A stretch of 64,000 nucleotides of DNA, from positions 62,001-126,000 of the forward strand of contig ML991822.1 of the NCBI GenBank assembly GCA_010094025.1, in the 5' to 3' direction. The notes under the pieces were generated by a model, which worked only from the letters and a program-made list of their open reading frames with translations, did not search any database and was not told the DNA's origin. Source of the stretch: Viridothelium virens (lineage: Eukaryota; Ascomycota; Dothideomycetes; Trypetheliales; Trypetheliaceae). Position numbers and translations under genes: made by a program. Positions 1 through 9,508 of this stretch are shown one piece after another. Positions within the stretch are counted from its first letter, which is position 1; each line of letters begins with the position of its first letter.

Positions 1-934
1 AATGGGACGACTGGGACGACTGGGAAGGATTTGAAGTGCAATGAGATCGAGAGATCCGGTCAGGAACGACAGGGTTGTCATTGGCTCGCTTTACCCTGCC
101 GTCTCGATGTAGATCTCCACACGATCTCGAGTCCCAAAGCTTAAAGCCATTGCCGGGCAGCGATCGACCAATCAAGAAGCTTCAATTCGAGACTTTGGCC
201 ATGACGTTCTCTTCCAAAGTCGTTGCGTCGTGTTTACCACATGGCTCGCCTCCAAATTCCCTCTTCAACCTTCAGCTGTCGTCCCCACCGGTGCTATCTG
301 TCAAGCCACGACATGCCTCTGGATTAGCAATCCACCACCGGGCTCTCTGTATCAAAGATCACCAGATGATAGTTTTCCGGGTACCGCAATGTAGGCTGTT
401 CAGCTCCTGACATGATCGTTTCCGCCCTATTCGGAGGATGCAGCCGCTTTCGAACACAGTGGACATGGTTCTAGTGCGAAGCAGATCCACCGTCTTTGTG
501 ATGAAGCTGCCCTGCACCTTAGTTTTCGATTTCTGCTTGTTATTCTTCGGATGTCTCATTTACTGTAATATGGACCGTATCCCGGCGCCCCGTCTCCCCC
601 TTTACAAGCATTCTTAGACTGTGACCCAAGCGCCCGTGCCTAGCACAGACTGAACACTGACTTCTACCCCAAGCCTTAAGGAGCACAACAGCGAGCAGTC
701 GTCAATGCAATCGTTCTAGCGACCTGCATTCTGTATCTCTTGGTGCTAGCAGCACCTCTCTGTTTTCTTTGTCTCTGCACCCCATATGAAATGGGAGCGG
801 CTTTTCAGTCAACAAAACCGGTGTGGCCTTGCCTAAAGAAAACGTATGATTTAGAACTGAAGACGGATCTATCCGATACCCGCTGGTCACCTTTGAACAA
901 GAAGTGATTAGGCCGAAGGTCTAAATCGAAGGCG
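1..934. other. intergenic, no gene recognised
   Basis: Open frames here are short, begin at non-ATG codons or overlap antisense, and match no family I know. The stretch probably holds the 3' flank of the RNA cyclase gene that ends at 935. Confidence 0.5.
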
Positions 935-2386
935 TTACCCAATTTCTGTACTCTTCACCCTTTCCGCGAGCCTCTTCACCTCCAAATCCGCCCCTACCGC
1001 TGCCTCCTCCACCCCACCACCCTCCCCACATCCATTTTCCTTGCTCCCCCCACCGACCACCCACCCACACCCCTCACACCCTCCCAACCCATCAAACCGC
1101 ACCCCCCTCCCCCTCAGCAACTTCTCACACACCCACTCCGCCGTCCTTGTATGCAAACTCGCCTCCCTCGCCTTCCTCCTACCCCCGTCCTTCCCGTCCT
1201 CCTCCTCCTCCTCCTCCTCCTCCTCCTCTCCGCCTGCCATCCACCCACCATCCACATAGCTCCGCCCCTCCGCCAACGCCTGATACACCACCAGCTGATC
1301 CCGCATGTGCGTGTCCACCGCGCCGCCATGCGCCAGCTCCGCCGCAAGGTCTGCAACCACGCGCTCCGCAAAGGCGGGCAGCGCTGCGGCGTCAGTAGTC
1401 GCGGCGTTGTCGGAGGCGGAGTGGGCGGGAGGGCGTTTGCTGCGGCGCTGGCGGGCGCTGATGGTGGTGTTGGGGCCGTGGTGCTGGTTGTGGTGGGTGG
1501 AATTTGAGGGAGTGGAGGAGGAAGAGGCGAATTTGGAGAGGTAGAGGTCCGTGCCGAGGCGGTGGCCGGTAGTGGTGTGGGCGACGAGGAGGACGTAGGT
1601 GGTTTTGGTGGAGCCTGGGGTTTCGAGGGTGAAGTCTACTGGTGGGGACTCGTCGTCGGTTGGTTGGGTGGCGAAGGTCAGGTGGCTGAGCTTCGTGTAG
1701 GAAGCTATTACTGATAGAATATGTTGTTGGAGTTCGGATTGATATCTGGGCGGGCTTATAATTGTGGCGTGGACTCTGGTGACGGGGCCGCGGTCTTGCA
1801 AAGTGAAGGCTCGGAAGGTGGCCCCACGAGGAAGAGGTTGCACTGCATAGTTGACGGAACCTGTGGCTTGGTTCTTCTGTGTCCATTCTCGCTTTCCAAG
1901 GGATGTTTTAACTAGTGGCAGACCGATGAGTGCGAGAGTAGGAACAAGAACTTGTCGGCTATATTCGTAGGATGGAGATAGATCCACATTCACACCACCT
2001 TTGATGGTCACGTGCCTTGGTTCTGAACTTGGATTAGGAGAAAATAGAAGAATGGGAAGGATGGCTTGAAGAGTGAGGGAGATACTGCCTGGACTGCCGA
2101 TGTCAATGTTTTCCTCTAGGAGTGAGTCTTCGGCAATCCCTCTGGGCTGGAAATGTAACTCCAAGCTCTTCTTCTCTGCACCCAAGGTGCGGGCGTTGCT
2201 AGCCCTTGACAACCATCTCACGCAAGTAAGATGCTGTTGTTTGAGCCCTTGAGCGCCTGCTCGCCCTCCTCGGATTTTCGTTACATGAATGGGGGTTTCG
2301 GTTAGGGCAGAAACTCCAACGGCAACCCGAACAAGTTGACCACCACCTTCGAGCGTGGTTCCAAGCAAATTGATCACATGCGACAT
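935..2386 (-). CDS. rtcA-like: RNA 3'-terminal phosphate cyclase
   Basis: Single-exon frame of 483 residues with an ATG start. RtcA enzymes convert an RNA 3'-phosphate to a 2',3'-cyclic phosphate using ATP through a covalent His-AMP. Seen: the N-terminal LEGGGQ signature near residue 13, LGTDLYLS near 280, and the motif VDTHMRDQL, whose His360 aligns by pattern with the adenylated histidine (HLADQL in bacterial RtcA). HTRTAEWV near 415 fits the conserved C-terminal strand. RtcA proteins are usually about 340-370 residues. The extra length is a Ser/His/Asn-rich insert near 290-330, an acidic run near 383-394 coded by a TCC/GGA microsatellite, and a Gly-rich tail. The family is firm. Whether it is the RNA-repair type rather than the Rcl1 rRNA-processing type rests on the intact histidine. 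Confidence 0.9.
   Translation of the reverse strand: MSHVINLLGTTLEGGGQLVRVAVGVSALTETPIHVTKIRGGRAGAQGLKQQHLTCVRWLSRASNARTLGAEKKSLELHFQPRGIAEDSLLEENIDIGSPGSISLTLQAILPILLFSPNPSSEPRHVTIKGGVNVDLSPSYEYSRQVLVPTLALIGLPLVKTSLGKREWTQKNQATGSVNYAVQPLPRGATFRAFTLQDRGPVTRVHATIISPPRYQSELQQHILSVIASYTKLSHLTFATQPTDDESPPVDFTLETPGSTKTTYVLLVAHTTTGHRLGTDLYLSKFASSSSTPSNSTHHNQHHGPNTTISARQRRSKRPPAHSASDNAATTDAAALPAFAERVVADLAAELAHGGAVDTHMRDQLVVYQALAEGRSYVDGGWMAGGEEEEEEEEEEDGKDGGRRKAREASLHTRTAEWVCEKLLRGRGVRFDGLGGCEGCGWVVGGGSKENGCGEGGGVEEAAVGADLEVKRLAERVKSTEIG
1197..1232. repeat. (TCC)n microsatellite coding poly-Glu
   Basis: About eleven TCC units on the plus strand code an uninterrupted Glu run in the RNA cyclase on the minus strand, just after the catalytic histidine segment. 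Confidence 0.9.
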
Positions 2387-2711
2387 ATTAGAAAGATGGT
2401 TCTGTGCAATACAATATGAATAAGAGCCAAAAAGAAAGTGAATACAGGTGCGGAAGAAGGAACCGTCTACAAAGCCTTTGACGGATGAGTCTATAGATGA
2501 GTCAGATAACTCAACAGACGCGGGCCTGACATCAGAAAAAACCTATGGATCTAATGGAACAGTATCAGCTTTCATCCGGCCCCAGTCATCAGTCTGGCTT
2601 ATCCAAGAGTTGCAGCTCAAGGATTGCGTGTTTTCCTAGTCGGAGATGGAGATATTCCAGTGGTTCCGAATCATGTCTTTCATTGGACGTGGAGAAGAGT
2701 ACGAAGATGCC
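2387..2711. other. intergenic between RNA cyclase and transposon
   Basis: Holds the RNA cyclase promoter region. A 63-codon frame at 2448-2639 has no recognisable similarity. Confidence 0.4.
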
Positions 2712-3484
2712 TACCTAAAGCCAATTACCACGCTAAAATTTAGCGCGTAGCCTCCCAACCATTTTTCGCAGGGACTCTGTGGTTCTCCTTCCGCACCTCC
2801 GCAGCGTGAAGCTGTGTTTACGGAGGGAGAACCTCTTATCTTATTTATTTGAAGTGTGCACTGCATTATCTGCTGCCCTACACGCTGCTAAACCTGCTGC
2901 ACTGCCTGCTGGCCTGCCTGCTTATTGACTTTCATCCAAGGATGCTCTGAACTAAATGCTTCGTAATGATCAAATGAGTCATCATCTGAACCTGCTACTG
3001 TATCAGTAGCTATTATATGGCATGTTTTCTCACGGCTATACCTATCTCGATGAATTTTGCTTTAGATGCTCTCATTAATCTTAGGTTCGTCTTTACGTGA
3101 TCGAGTAGCTCTTTGAGCATCTTCAACATATTCATCTTTAATAGTAAGGGGGTAAATATTTGGGTCAAAACCTCGCGAATAAGCCTTATTGTAGATGTTG
3201 ATAACGGTACGGTTTGGGACACCTGTAATTTGAGAAATCTGCATATTCGAGTATCCAACGGCTCTGAGAGTAATGACAGCACCTCGTGTAGCTAGGTCGT
3301 ACATGTTCGTGAGCAGCACGCAGGCCAGTAAACACCTCGAAAGAATGAGACGAGAGGTTCTCCCTAGGTGAAAACAGCAGCTTCACGCACAGGAGGTGCG
3401 GAAGGAGAACCACAGGGTCCCTGCGAAAATAACAGGGGGCCTATACGCTAAATTTTAACGTGGTAAATGGCTTTGGCAGGGGTA
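2712..3484. mobile_element. Non-autonomous Tc1/mariner-type element
   Basis: About 770 bp bounded by TA at 2712-2713 and 3483-3484, as expected for a TA target duplication. The ends are long imperfect inverted repeats, about 2714-2890 against 3305-3482. Their best-conserved cores are TTCGCAGGGAC, GTGGTTCTCCTTCCGCACC and GGGAGAACCTCT. Many differences between the arms are transitions, as expected for an ageing or RIP-affected copy. Between the arms lies only a short frame for the DNA-binding part of a transposase and no DDE catalytic region. The class is inferred from the TA ends and the helix-turn-helix. The exact outer ends are uncertain by a few bases. Confidence 0.75.
3062..3304 (-). pseudogene. 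Tc1-type transposase HTH fragment
   Basis: An 80-codon frame from an ATG inside the inverted-repeat element. It shows a helix-turn-helix typical of fungal Tc1-like transposases, with a recognition helix near VPNRTVINIYNKA, followed by DEYVEDAQRATRSRK. The latter resembles the YVED..RSGRPK linker of full transposases. The frame stops where the second HTH and DDE domain should follow, so this is a deletion derivative that cannot transpose by itself. Confidence 0.6.
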
Positions 3485-4455
3485 GTGGGCACCTCCGTAC
3501 TCCGTAGACATGCTTACCTAATGTATCTAATCCGTAAGGAGGTAAGGTATGTCCGACTAATATTAGTGCGTCCCTTCGGAGAAGGGAGAAGTGGCCGAAT
3601 TTGACACGGACCGCCACACATATATCAAATCTACTTTTGATTCGCTTCCTCCTTCTATATACGCTTATGATTGGTGGTTGTCAATATTCATTGTTGGTCC
3701 ATGTGTCAAAAACGGACATTTCCTAGTTGGACGTAGAGTACGATAGAGTATAGTACCCAGATAACTCAGCCTTACAACTAACACTTAGGTACCTGTTCAC
3801 GCTGTTCCAAAATTTTCTGCCTACGAAACCCCACAGGTAGAGCTTTGCAACCTAAGCTGACCGTTTCTCCATTTGCCTCAATGATATTCGAATCCAGGCT
3901 GTACCTTCAGAAAGGTTGAAGTAAGCTCAAACATCAGAATGTCTTTGTCCGAAGAGCATGTCGTAACAATTCGCTAAGTCTGCCATCCGGAAATGCCTCG
4001 CAACTCCGCTTATTTCTTTTTTTTTCTCTTTTTTTACTCTAGCAAGACGCACTTGGAAAGTCACTATACACTGATCGAGCCTTGCTGCTCTCCATTCTAT
4101 TAATAAGCTTCTGCAGTCAGCTTGATTCGGAACATCGCCACATCCAGATGGGGCAAGGCTGTTTCCACCGTATCTCAGCTTTCTCCGCCTTGTCGTACAC
4201 CATGATAAATACATGACCAGCAGCCGTCCATTAAGGGCTACGGGAGAGCATGCGTAGCTTTTTGCTTCTGAGGAAGACTCAGATCTCAAACAGCCGCGAT
4301 CTCAGTTGTGTCAGAAGAACAGACTGGACCGGGCATTACATTTACGCCAGCTTGCCGCCGAACCGAGCGTAGTCTTGACTCCAATCAGATCGCGAGATCT
4401 TGTAAATCATCGCGACTCGAGCTGGGGCCCAGAAGTTGAATGCAGAAGGTCTTGA
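3485..4455. other. intergenic, no gene recognised
   Basis: Contains a T-rich tract near 4017-4033 and a 120-codon minus-strand frame at 3927-4289 without family features. Nothing else could be supported. Confidence 0.4.
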
Positions 4456-7400
4456 GAAACCAATGATAAGGACTCAACGAATGTAAACCGAGCAGGTAGG
4501 GATGAGTGCCTCAGCTTCCCACCTCAATACCAGTTCCAAGATCAGATAGTTCAAGTCCAAGCAGTAACACAACACTCCGCAAGCCGCGGAAATGTTCACG
4601 ATCGCCTTGTTGCTGGTTCCTTCTTTCCTGCACCTCGGGCGGGCGTTGCTTCAGAAGGACCGAGAACGTTGCACAGGAGCCCTGCTTCACCCCGTGCATT
4701 GTCCACTGGCGGCACCTCTCGAACAGACAGCTCTGTTTATACGGATGATGCAGGGAGAGTGACAGGCTATAGTTCGGCTATACACGAGGCTGATTATGAG
4801 GATGTGTTAAGATATGATATCTTTCAACCACGAGCGCCACGGTTTCCATGCTGCTTTTACTTCTTAAGTTGTCCTTACTGGTCATACAACATAAATGATT
4901 GGAAAACCCACTGCCGCTCTCATCTTCATTGGAATCTTCCCCCCAGCAAGGTACAATGTCCCTATTGTGACGCCCTCGGATCGCAAAGATTCACAAACGG
5001 CGCGGAGGCGTGGGAAGCTCGTATGCATCATATTGCCGACCACCATATTCGAGGGGCCAGAGTGGAACAGGCTAGGCCAGACTTCGGCCTCTTTAACTAC
5101 CTCTGGCAAGTGAGGGTTATCAGCAATGCTCAGTTACACGAGCTGAGACAGAACCACATTCTCCTGAATCCTCCATTGCATTATCCAGTGGCTCGGGAAT
5201 GGGCGGGAGAGGGAGCACGGATCGCGGAAGAGAGAAGAAGGGCCTCGAGAGAGAGAGAACGGAGGCCGGGAGAGAGAAGACCGCGAGAGGGAAGACCGCG
5301 AGAGGGAAGACCGGGAGAGAGAAGACCGGGAGAGAGAAGACGGTCCCCACAGGCGGTAGCCAGGACCTCGATCCTGGAAAGCCGAATGCAAGATGAGATA
5401 TTCGTTCTTGAACAATTAGGGCGGTGGTCTAGCCATCCTGCGGACGATGAGGTTGATAGACCTGAACAGCCAGAAAACTATGATGCTACCACGACGGACC
5501 CAGCGAAGGATTCTATCGCACTGTCACCTGAGCAAGAGTTGATTCCCGCAGTGAACCAACTACTTAAAATCGGAGCAAGTGACTCAAGTACGGGCCCATC
5601 CTCTGAATTCCTGGAAAAGCTACGTTTACTCGGTTTTACCGATGAAGGCATTATGGCTTTCTTACAAGACAACGGTGATCTTTCCGCACAGATTTCCCAG
5701 GCGCAGCCAGAGGCTTCTTCTGACGCAGGAGTAGAGGGGAGCTTGGACGAATGTTGCAAGATAGTGCAATTCCTTTGCCTTGCATTTCTTGCTTTTCTTG
5801 GGGCGCACTCGTCACAGTTACAGCTACCGATCCTCCTGTCTGACTTTCGGCCGGTTATTATGGGCGGGATCAAGGGGTATAGGGCAATAGCTGTCAGACG
5901 TCGTAAATTGGCGTGTGTTGGACAGATGCTCGGTGAAGACATACTCGTTTTCTGTGACTTGCCAAGTTATACAGCTGATGTGTGGATGGATGAGTCTGAA
6001 GAATGCTGTGTATTGGCAAATGTGGAAGATATACTGGAGATATGGGGTCCTGGATATTGTATCTTCCAGAAGGAAAGTGACAGCAGATGCCCAAGTAATA
6101 TCATCACTGTGGCGCTTAGGCATGGCTTCCTCTCCCTGACGGATGGCTCAGATGAAGAGCATCGAAAAGCACACTGGTTTGCAGCTCCGACGGAGGAGGG
6201 ATCAGGACATGGCTGGACACTTTCCACCGTTGATGGACACTCTGTTTCCGGCCAAGACTTTCTATCGGGAAATATACAGACGGTGGACGAAATTCTTTCC
6301 TTCCGCCCTGAAGAGCCTCTAATGATAGGCGCCCTGAAAGAAAACGAAGAATGTCCAATCAGTAAGAATGAAATTTACAGGTAGGCGACATACCATCAGG
6401 CTAAGCAGGAACAAAAGCTCTGCGACCTTGACACTGCGCCTTGGGCTTATCGGCTGAAGACTTTGCAGACGACGAGTCAAGCTGGGCAGTACGTTCAATT
6501 TGGTCTCACTGTTGGTTTCGATCTGATACAGTGTAGAACTCGAAAGATGCGTATCCTCAAGGACTGGACATCATCTCAGATCAGAATGGATGATAGAGGT
6601 ATACCATGGAGCAAGGCAGATTTTGAAACACTGAACGAGCCATGGGGATTGATTTTCAGTATCTGTTCTAACTTTGCAAAGAGAGTACCTTTGCGGGAGG
6701 CCTTGGCAGAAGGTTGGCTCGCATACACACAACAAGCATTGTTAGCATCTTCAACGCAACAACAGAATTTGCGACAAAGCATGTGGTACTATCTGAGAGG
6801 TGAAACGCCTCTAACTTGGCCACAGGATCATCCATTCGATCCCGATGGAGAACTCGAGCGCTACGTTGGAACGCTGAATCAGCGGGAACAGGTTCTCGTG
6901 CATTTTATCGTGGGTGAAATGCTCGCCAGTTTGCAATACACCGGAGTAGTGAAGGAAGGCAACTTATTCAAGATTTCATGGCCACGAATCGAGGATTCGC
7001 AAGTAGCATATCATTTTCAGTGCTCGCAGGTCAAACAAGAATGGGTCCATCTATTGCAAGACACAGATCGCGTGGTGACGTTTGCAATAGCGACAAATAA
7101 TTGTCTGGTTGAGGAAAAGCAATCCTGGCAACCTTGCAAGAACCATGGCAAGACCATTGCGACCCTCGAAGCTTTAGTGCTGCTGGATACAAGAGTCATC
7201 CCAGCCAGAGGAACTTCCGCCGGCTGGCGATTCTCCGGTGAAGTGTGTTATCTCATTGCAGATGGACCCCGCAACAGCAGAGCCCCGAGTACCACTACTA
7301 GGATAGTCTGTAAAGTCCAACACAAGTCAAGTGTAAGGGAACTAATTGTGCTTGGCCATGGAGATCTCTGGGAAAGAGTATGTGTCCATCTTGGGTGGTC

Positions 7401-7509
7401 GAGCCAACGAGTTCGAGAAGCCGATCGTAGGCTTCATCCCGACTATGACGGATCAGAACCAGTTTTTGTGACGGATTTCGAGAATTGGAGGGACGCTCGA
7501 CTCGTTTGA
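4456..7509 (+). pseudogene. zinc-finger/UBA-like fungal protein with in-frame stop
   Basis: One reading frame is open from 4456 to 7509 except for a TAG at 6382-6384. No ATG occurs before Met about 119 codons into the recognisable part, so a 5' exon is missing from this model. The frame codes C2H2-like fingers near 4850-5050 (C..C, H...H, then CPYC and a paired His), and an Arg/Glu-rich repeat at 5220-5345. A UBA-like helix segment follows (LRLLGFTDEGIMAFLQ), then a C-terminal domain found in fungal ankyrin/STAND-associated proteins (motifs ENEECP, RVPLREALAEG). The frame after the stop (ATYHQAKQEQKLCDL) continues the same domain. No well-placed intron removes the TAG and restores the frame: donors at 6362 or 6381 need poor acceptors at 6481 or 6476. 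It is therefore a recent pseudogene, a read-through gene, or carries an unusual intron. Confidence 0.55.
5220..5345 (+). repeat. 15-bp tandem repeat coding Arg/Glu-rich stretch
   Basis: Five to six imperfect copies of a unit close to GACCGCGAGAGGGAA code RERERRPGERRPREGRP-type sequence inside the zinc-finger/UBA gene. The unit length is a multiple of three, so copy changes keep the frame. Confidence 0.75.
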
Positions 7510-8469
7510 GACTCATTGAGAAGGCTCTCTGCCTATTTGGTTCAGACTCTCACGCGCGACCGAGGCTACGTTCCGACGACATGGACGGAAATTTGAGACT
7601 GGAGCGGTCAGTTGTATTTGTTGGAACGCGTATAATCACTGATGTCCAACGAGGTTTTCCATATGGGGTATGTGAATGCCCGCTGCCAGAGCCGATAACT
7701 GCGGTAGTGGAACATAGCAATACGATCGACCTGTGCTCTCTTGGAGACAACACCACCCCCTGCCGCAGCTCCGGTAACATCGTATAGTGACAAGACATCA
7801 AAGTCGTGACCCGCTACATTGGATGCGTTATCCTATCCCAAGCAGGACTTTGCTAAATTCTCTGGCCTTACCTCTGGGAGATATTGTCGGGTATGCGCTC
7901 TCTAATTCGGGCCCAGGATATTTGTTGATAATATATCTACATGGCGAAAGAGTCTCAATTCGCTGGATAGGCTGTGTCGAGGTTCGAGCACGAAGTCTTA
8001 TCGACCCCAGTAGAAAGATGCGCATGGTAGAATCAGGTGCCATTGACACGAGGGAAGCTCATCTATCGTTGAGAATGTGCAGGACGCCTGGTACAAGCTG
8101 GGATCAAGAAAGCCGCTTATCTTCCACCCAGGCTGATAGAAAGTGGAACTTTCTCCAGGAGAAAATCTTTCTGGCTTTTACGATGAGTATCCGTAAGTCG
8201 TTCTTCTTGAGAGCATTGGTTGTTTGATGGATCTTTGGGAGGGAATTTATAGCTCATCGGCGCGTCGCCTCTAAGCTACGTCTCTGATATTTTTTACATA
8301 CCTAGGTGCTCCTCAAGTTATCAACGCGAAGTAGCGGTGACAATCAGTTTATCATCGCGTTCTAATGAAAATTTTGCTCGCGCAGAAGCACATCGTTCCA
8401 AAGACTGCAAGAAGATAAGCTTTGAATCGAATTGACGACAAAAGGACACTGGACACAAGGGTATATGCT
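7510..8469 (+). other. possible decayed coding region
   Basis: Two plus-strand frames (about 7570-7785 and 7830-8227) have coding-like composition but begin without ATG and are separated by stops in every frame. No family was recognised. It may be the remains of a gene or simply spacer. Confidence 0.2.
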
Positions 8470-9111
8470 TTAAGCGAAATGGATATGAGGGTTCCAGGCA
8501 AAGATATTTTTTTCCCGAAACCGTTGACTAATGAAATTGCCATCTGGAAGTGTGCCTCTGCTGTCGGGTAGGAATAGGGTATTCTTCAATTTTGGTACTC
8601 GGTTTGCCCATGGGGGTACTTTCTCATATACTTTAGGCCTCGACAATAGCTCCTTCCAACACTCCTCTGGGCCAACTACCATGGGGGTGTCTCGAGGTAG
8701 ACCGTGCTCAATTCTCCTATTAAAAGCATCGACGAGGAATTTGCTCATGACTGCGAGGATTGCGTAGCGCGCTGGATTTGGATCTTTGGGATCGGGAATT
8801 CCGACCACTGGCCAGCTGTAACCTTCGTGCCAGAAGTCTCTAAGTTCGTCGCGAAGGCTGAGTTGATCATCGAGTACGAGATACTCGTACATCCGATAGA
8901 GTGCTGCGAGAGGAGTTTCGCCCCTTACGTACGCCAATCGATGCTCGCGGTGTTGGAGAATGTATTGCACCGGTGGTGGACGGCGTTGAAGACGTCGGCG
9001 AGGGCGTTGAGGGCGCTGTGTAGTAGAATCTTGGTCAGATTGCGATCGGGGCGGTGCCTCCTGAGAAAAGCAGTGCTTCACGAATGTCAGAAGTGACTGA
9101 AGTTTTTTCAT
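8470..9111 (-). CDS. hypothetical 213-residue protein
   Basis: Intact frame with an ATG start. The N-terminal 45 residues are Gln/Arg/Pro-rich (TQRPQRPRRRLQRRPPP). The remainder looks globular and rich in aromatic and charged residues (YRMYEYLVLDDQLSLRDELR, PDPKDPNPARYAILA). There is no signal peptide, membrane segment or catalytic motif that I recognise. It is divergent from the gene starting at 9509 and shares a roughly 400 bp upstream region with it. It could be an orphan specific to this lineage. Confidence 0.5.
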   Translation of the reverse strand: MKKLQSLLTFVKHCFSQEAPPRSQSDQDSTTQRPQRPRRRLQRRPPPVQYILQHREHRLAYVRGETPLAALYRMYEYLVLDDQLSLRDELRDFWHEGYSWPVVGIPDPKDPNPARYAILAVMSKFLVDAFNRRIEHGLPRDTPMVVGPEECWKELLSRPKVYEKVPPWANRVPKLKNTLFLPDSRGTLPDGNFISQRFREKNIFAWNPHIHFA

Positions 9112-9508
9112 ATTTAACTTCTGTGGGTAAGTCGTAATGGTCTGTTCTGCAATATTTCCCTTTTTCGTTCCGCAAAATTGATAAGATTTGCTGATTGAGA
9201 TGTAGTTTCGATTGTGTAATTATCGTAGAGTACGCGAAAAAGCAAGCTTTGGCCACAGCATGGCTTGTGAGCACACTTGCGTTGTTTCAAGCAGTGAATG
9301 ACAGTGTGATATATAGTACGTTGAGAATCCTTGGCCCTAACGCCACAAATATATCATGACCAGTCCGAAAAAAGAAAAAAAAAACTCGCAACAAGTCTTT
9401 GTTTAGAACAACTGAGCTAGTAGGTAACTGATTCCTTTGTATAATACCTTCAAAGTAAGATTCGTAACTAGGCCGGGACAGCATCCTCACAAGATTCACA
9501 AGTAGACT
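9112..9508. promoter_or_regulatory. shared upstream region of two divergent genes
   Basis: AT-rich spacer between the ATG of the minus-strand gene at 9111 and the ATG of the plus-strand gene at 9509. It includes an A-rich tract near 9366-9382. No specific site could be assigned. Confidence 0.4.

Noticed and set aside
75-410. 111-codon frame at the window start
   Set aside because: Begins at TTG, has no family features and is not bounded by splice signals.
1041-1544. Several plus-strand Pro/Ser-rich frames
   Set aside because: Antisense of the RNA cyclase and its TCC tract. No independent signal.
3841-3910. tRNA-like B-box (ATTCGAATCC)
   Set aside because: No matching A-box or foldable acceptor stem around it.
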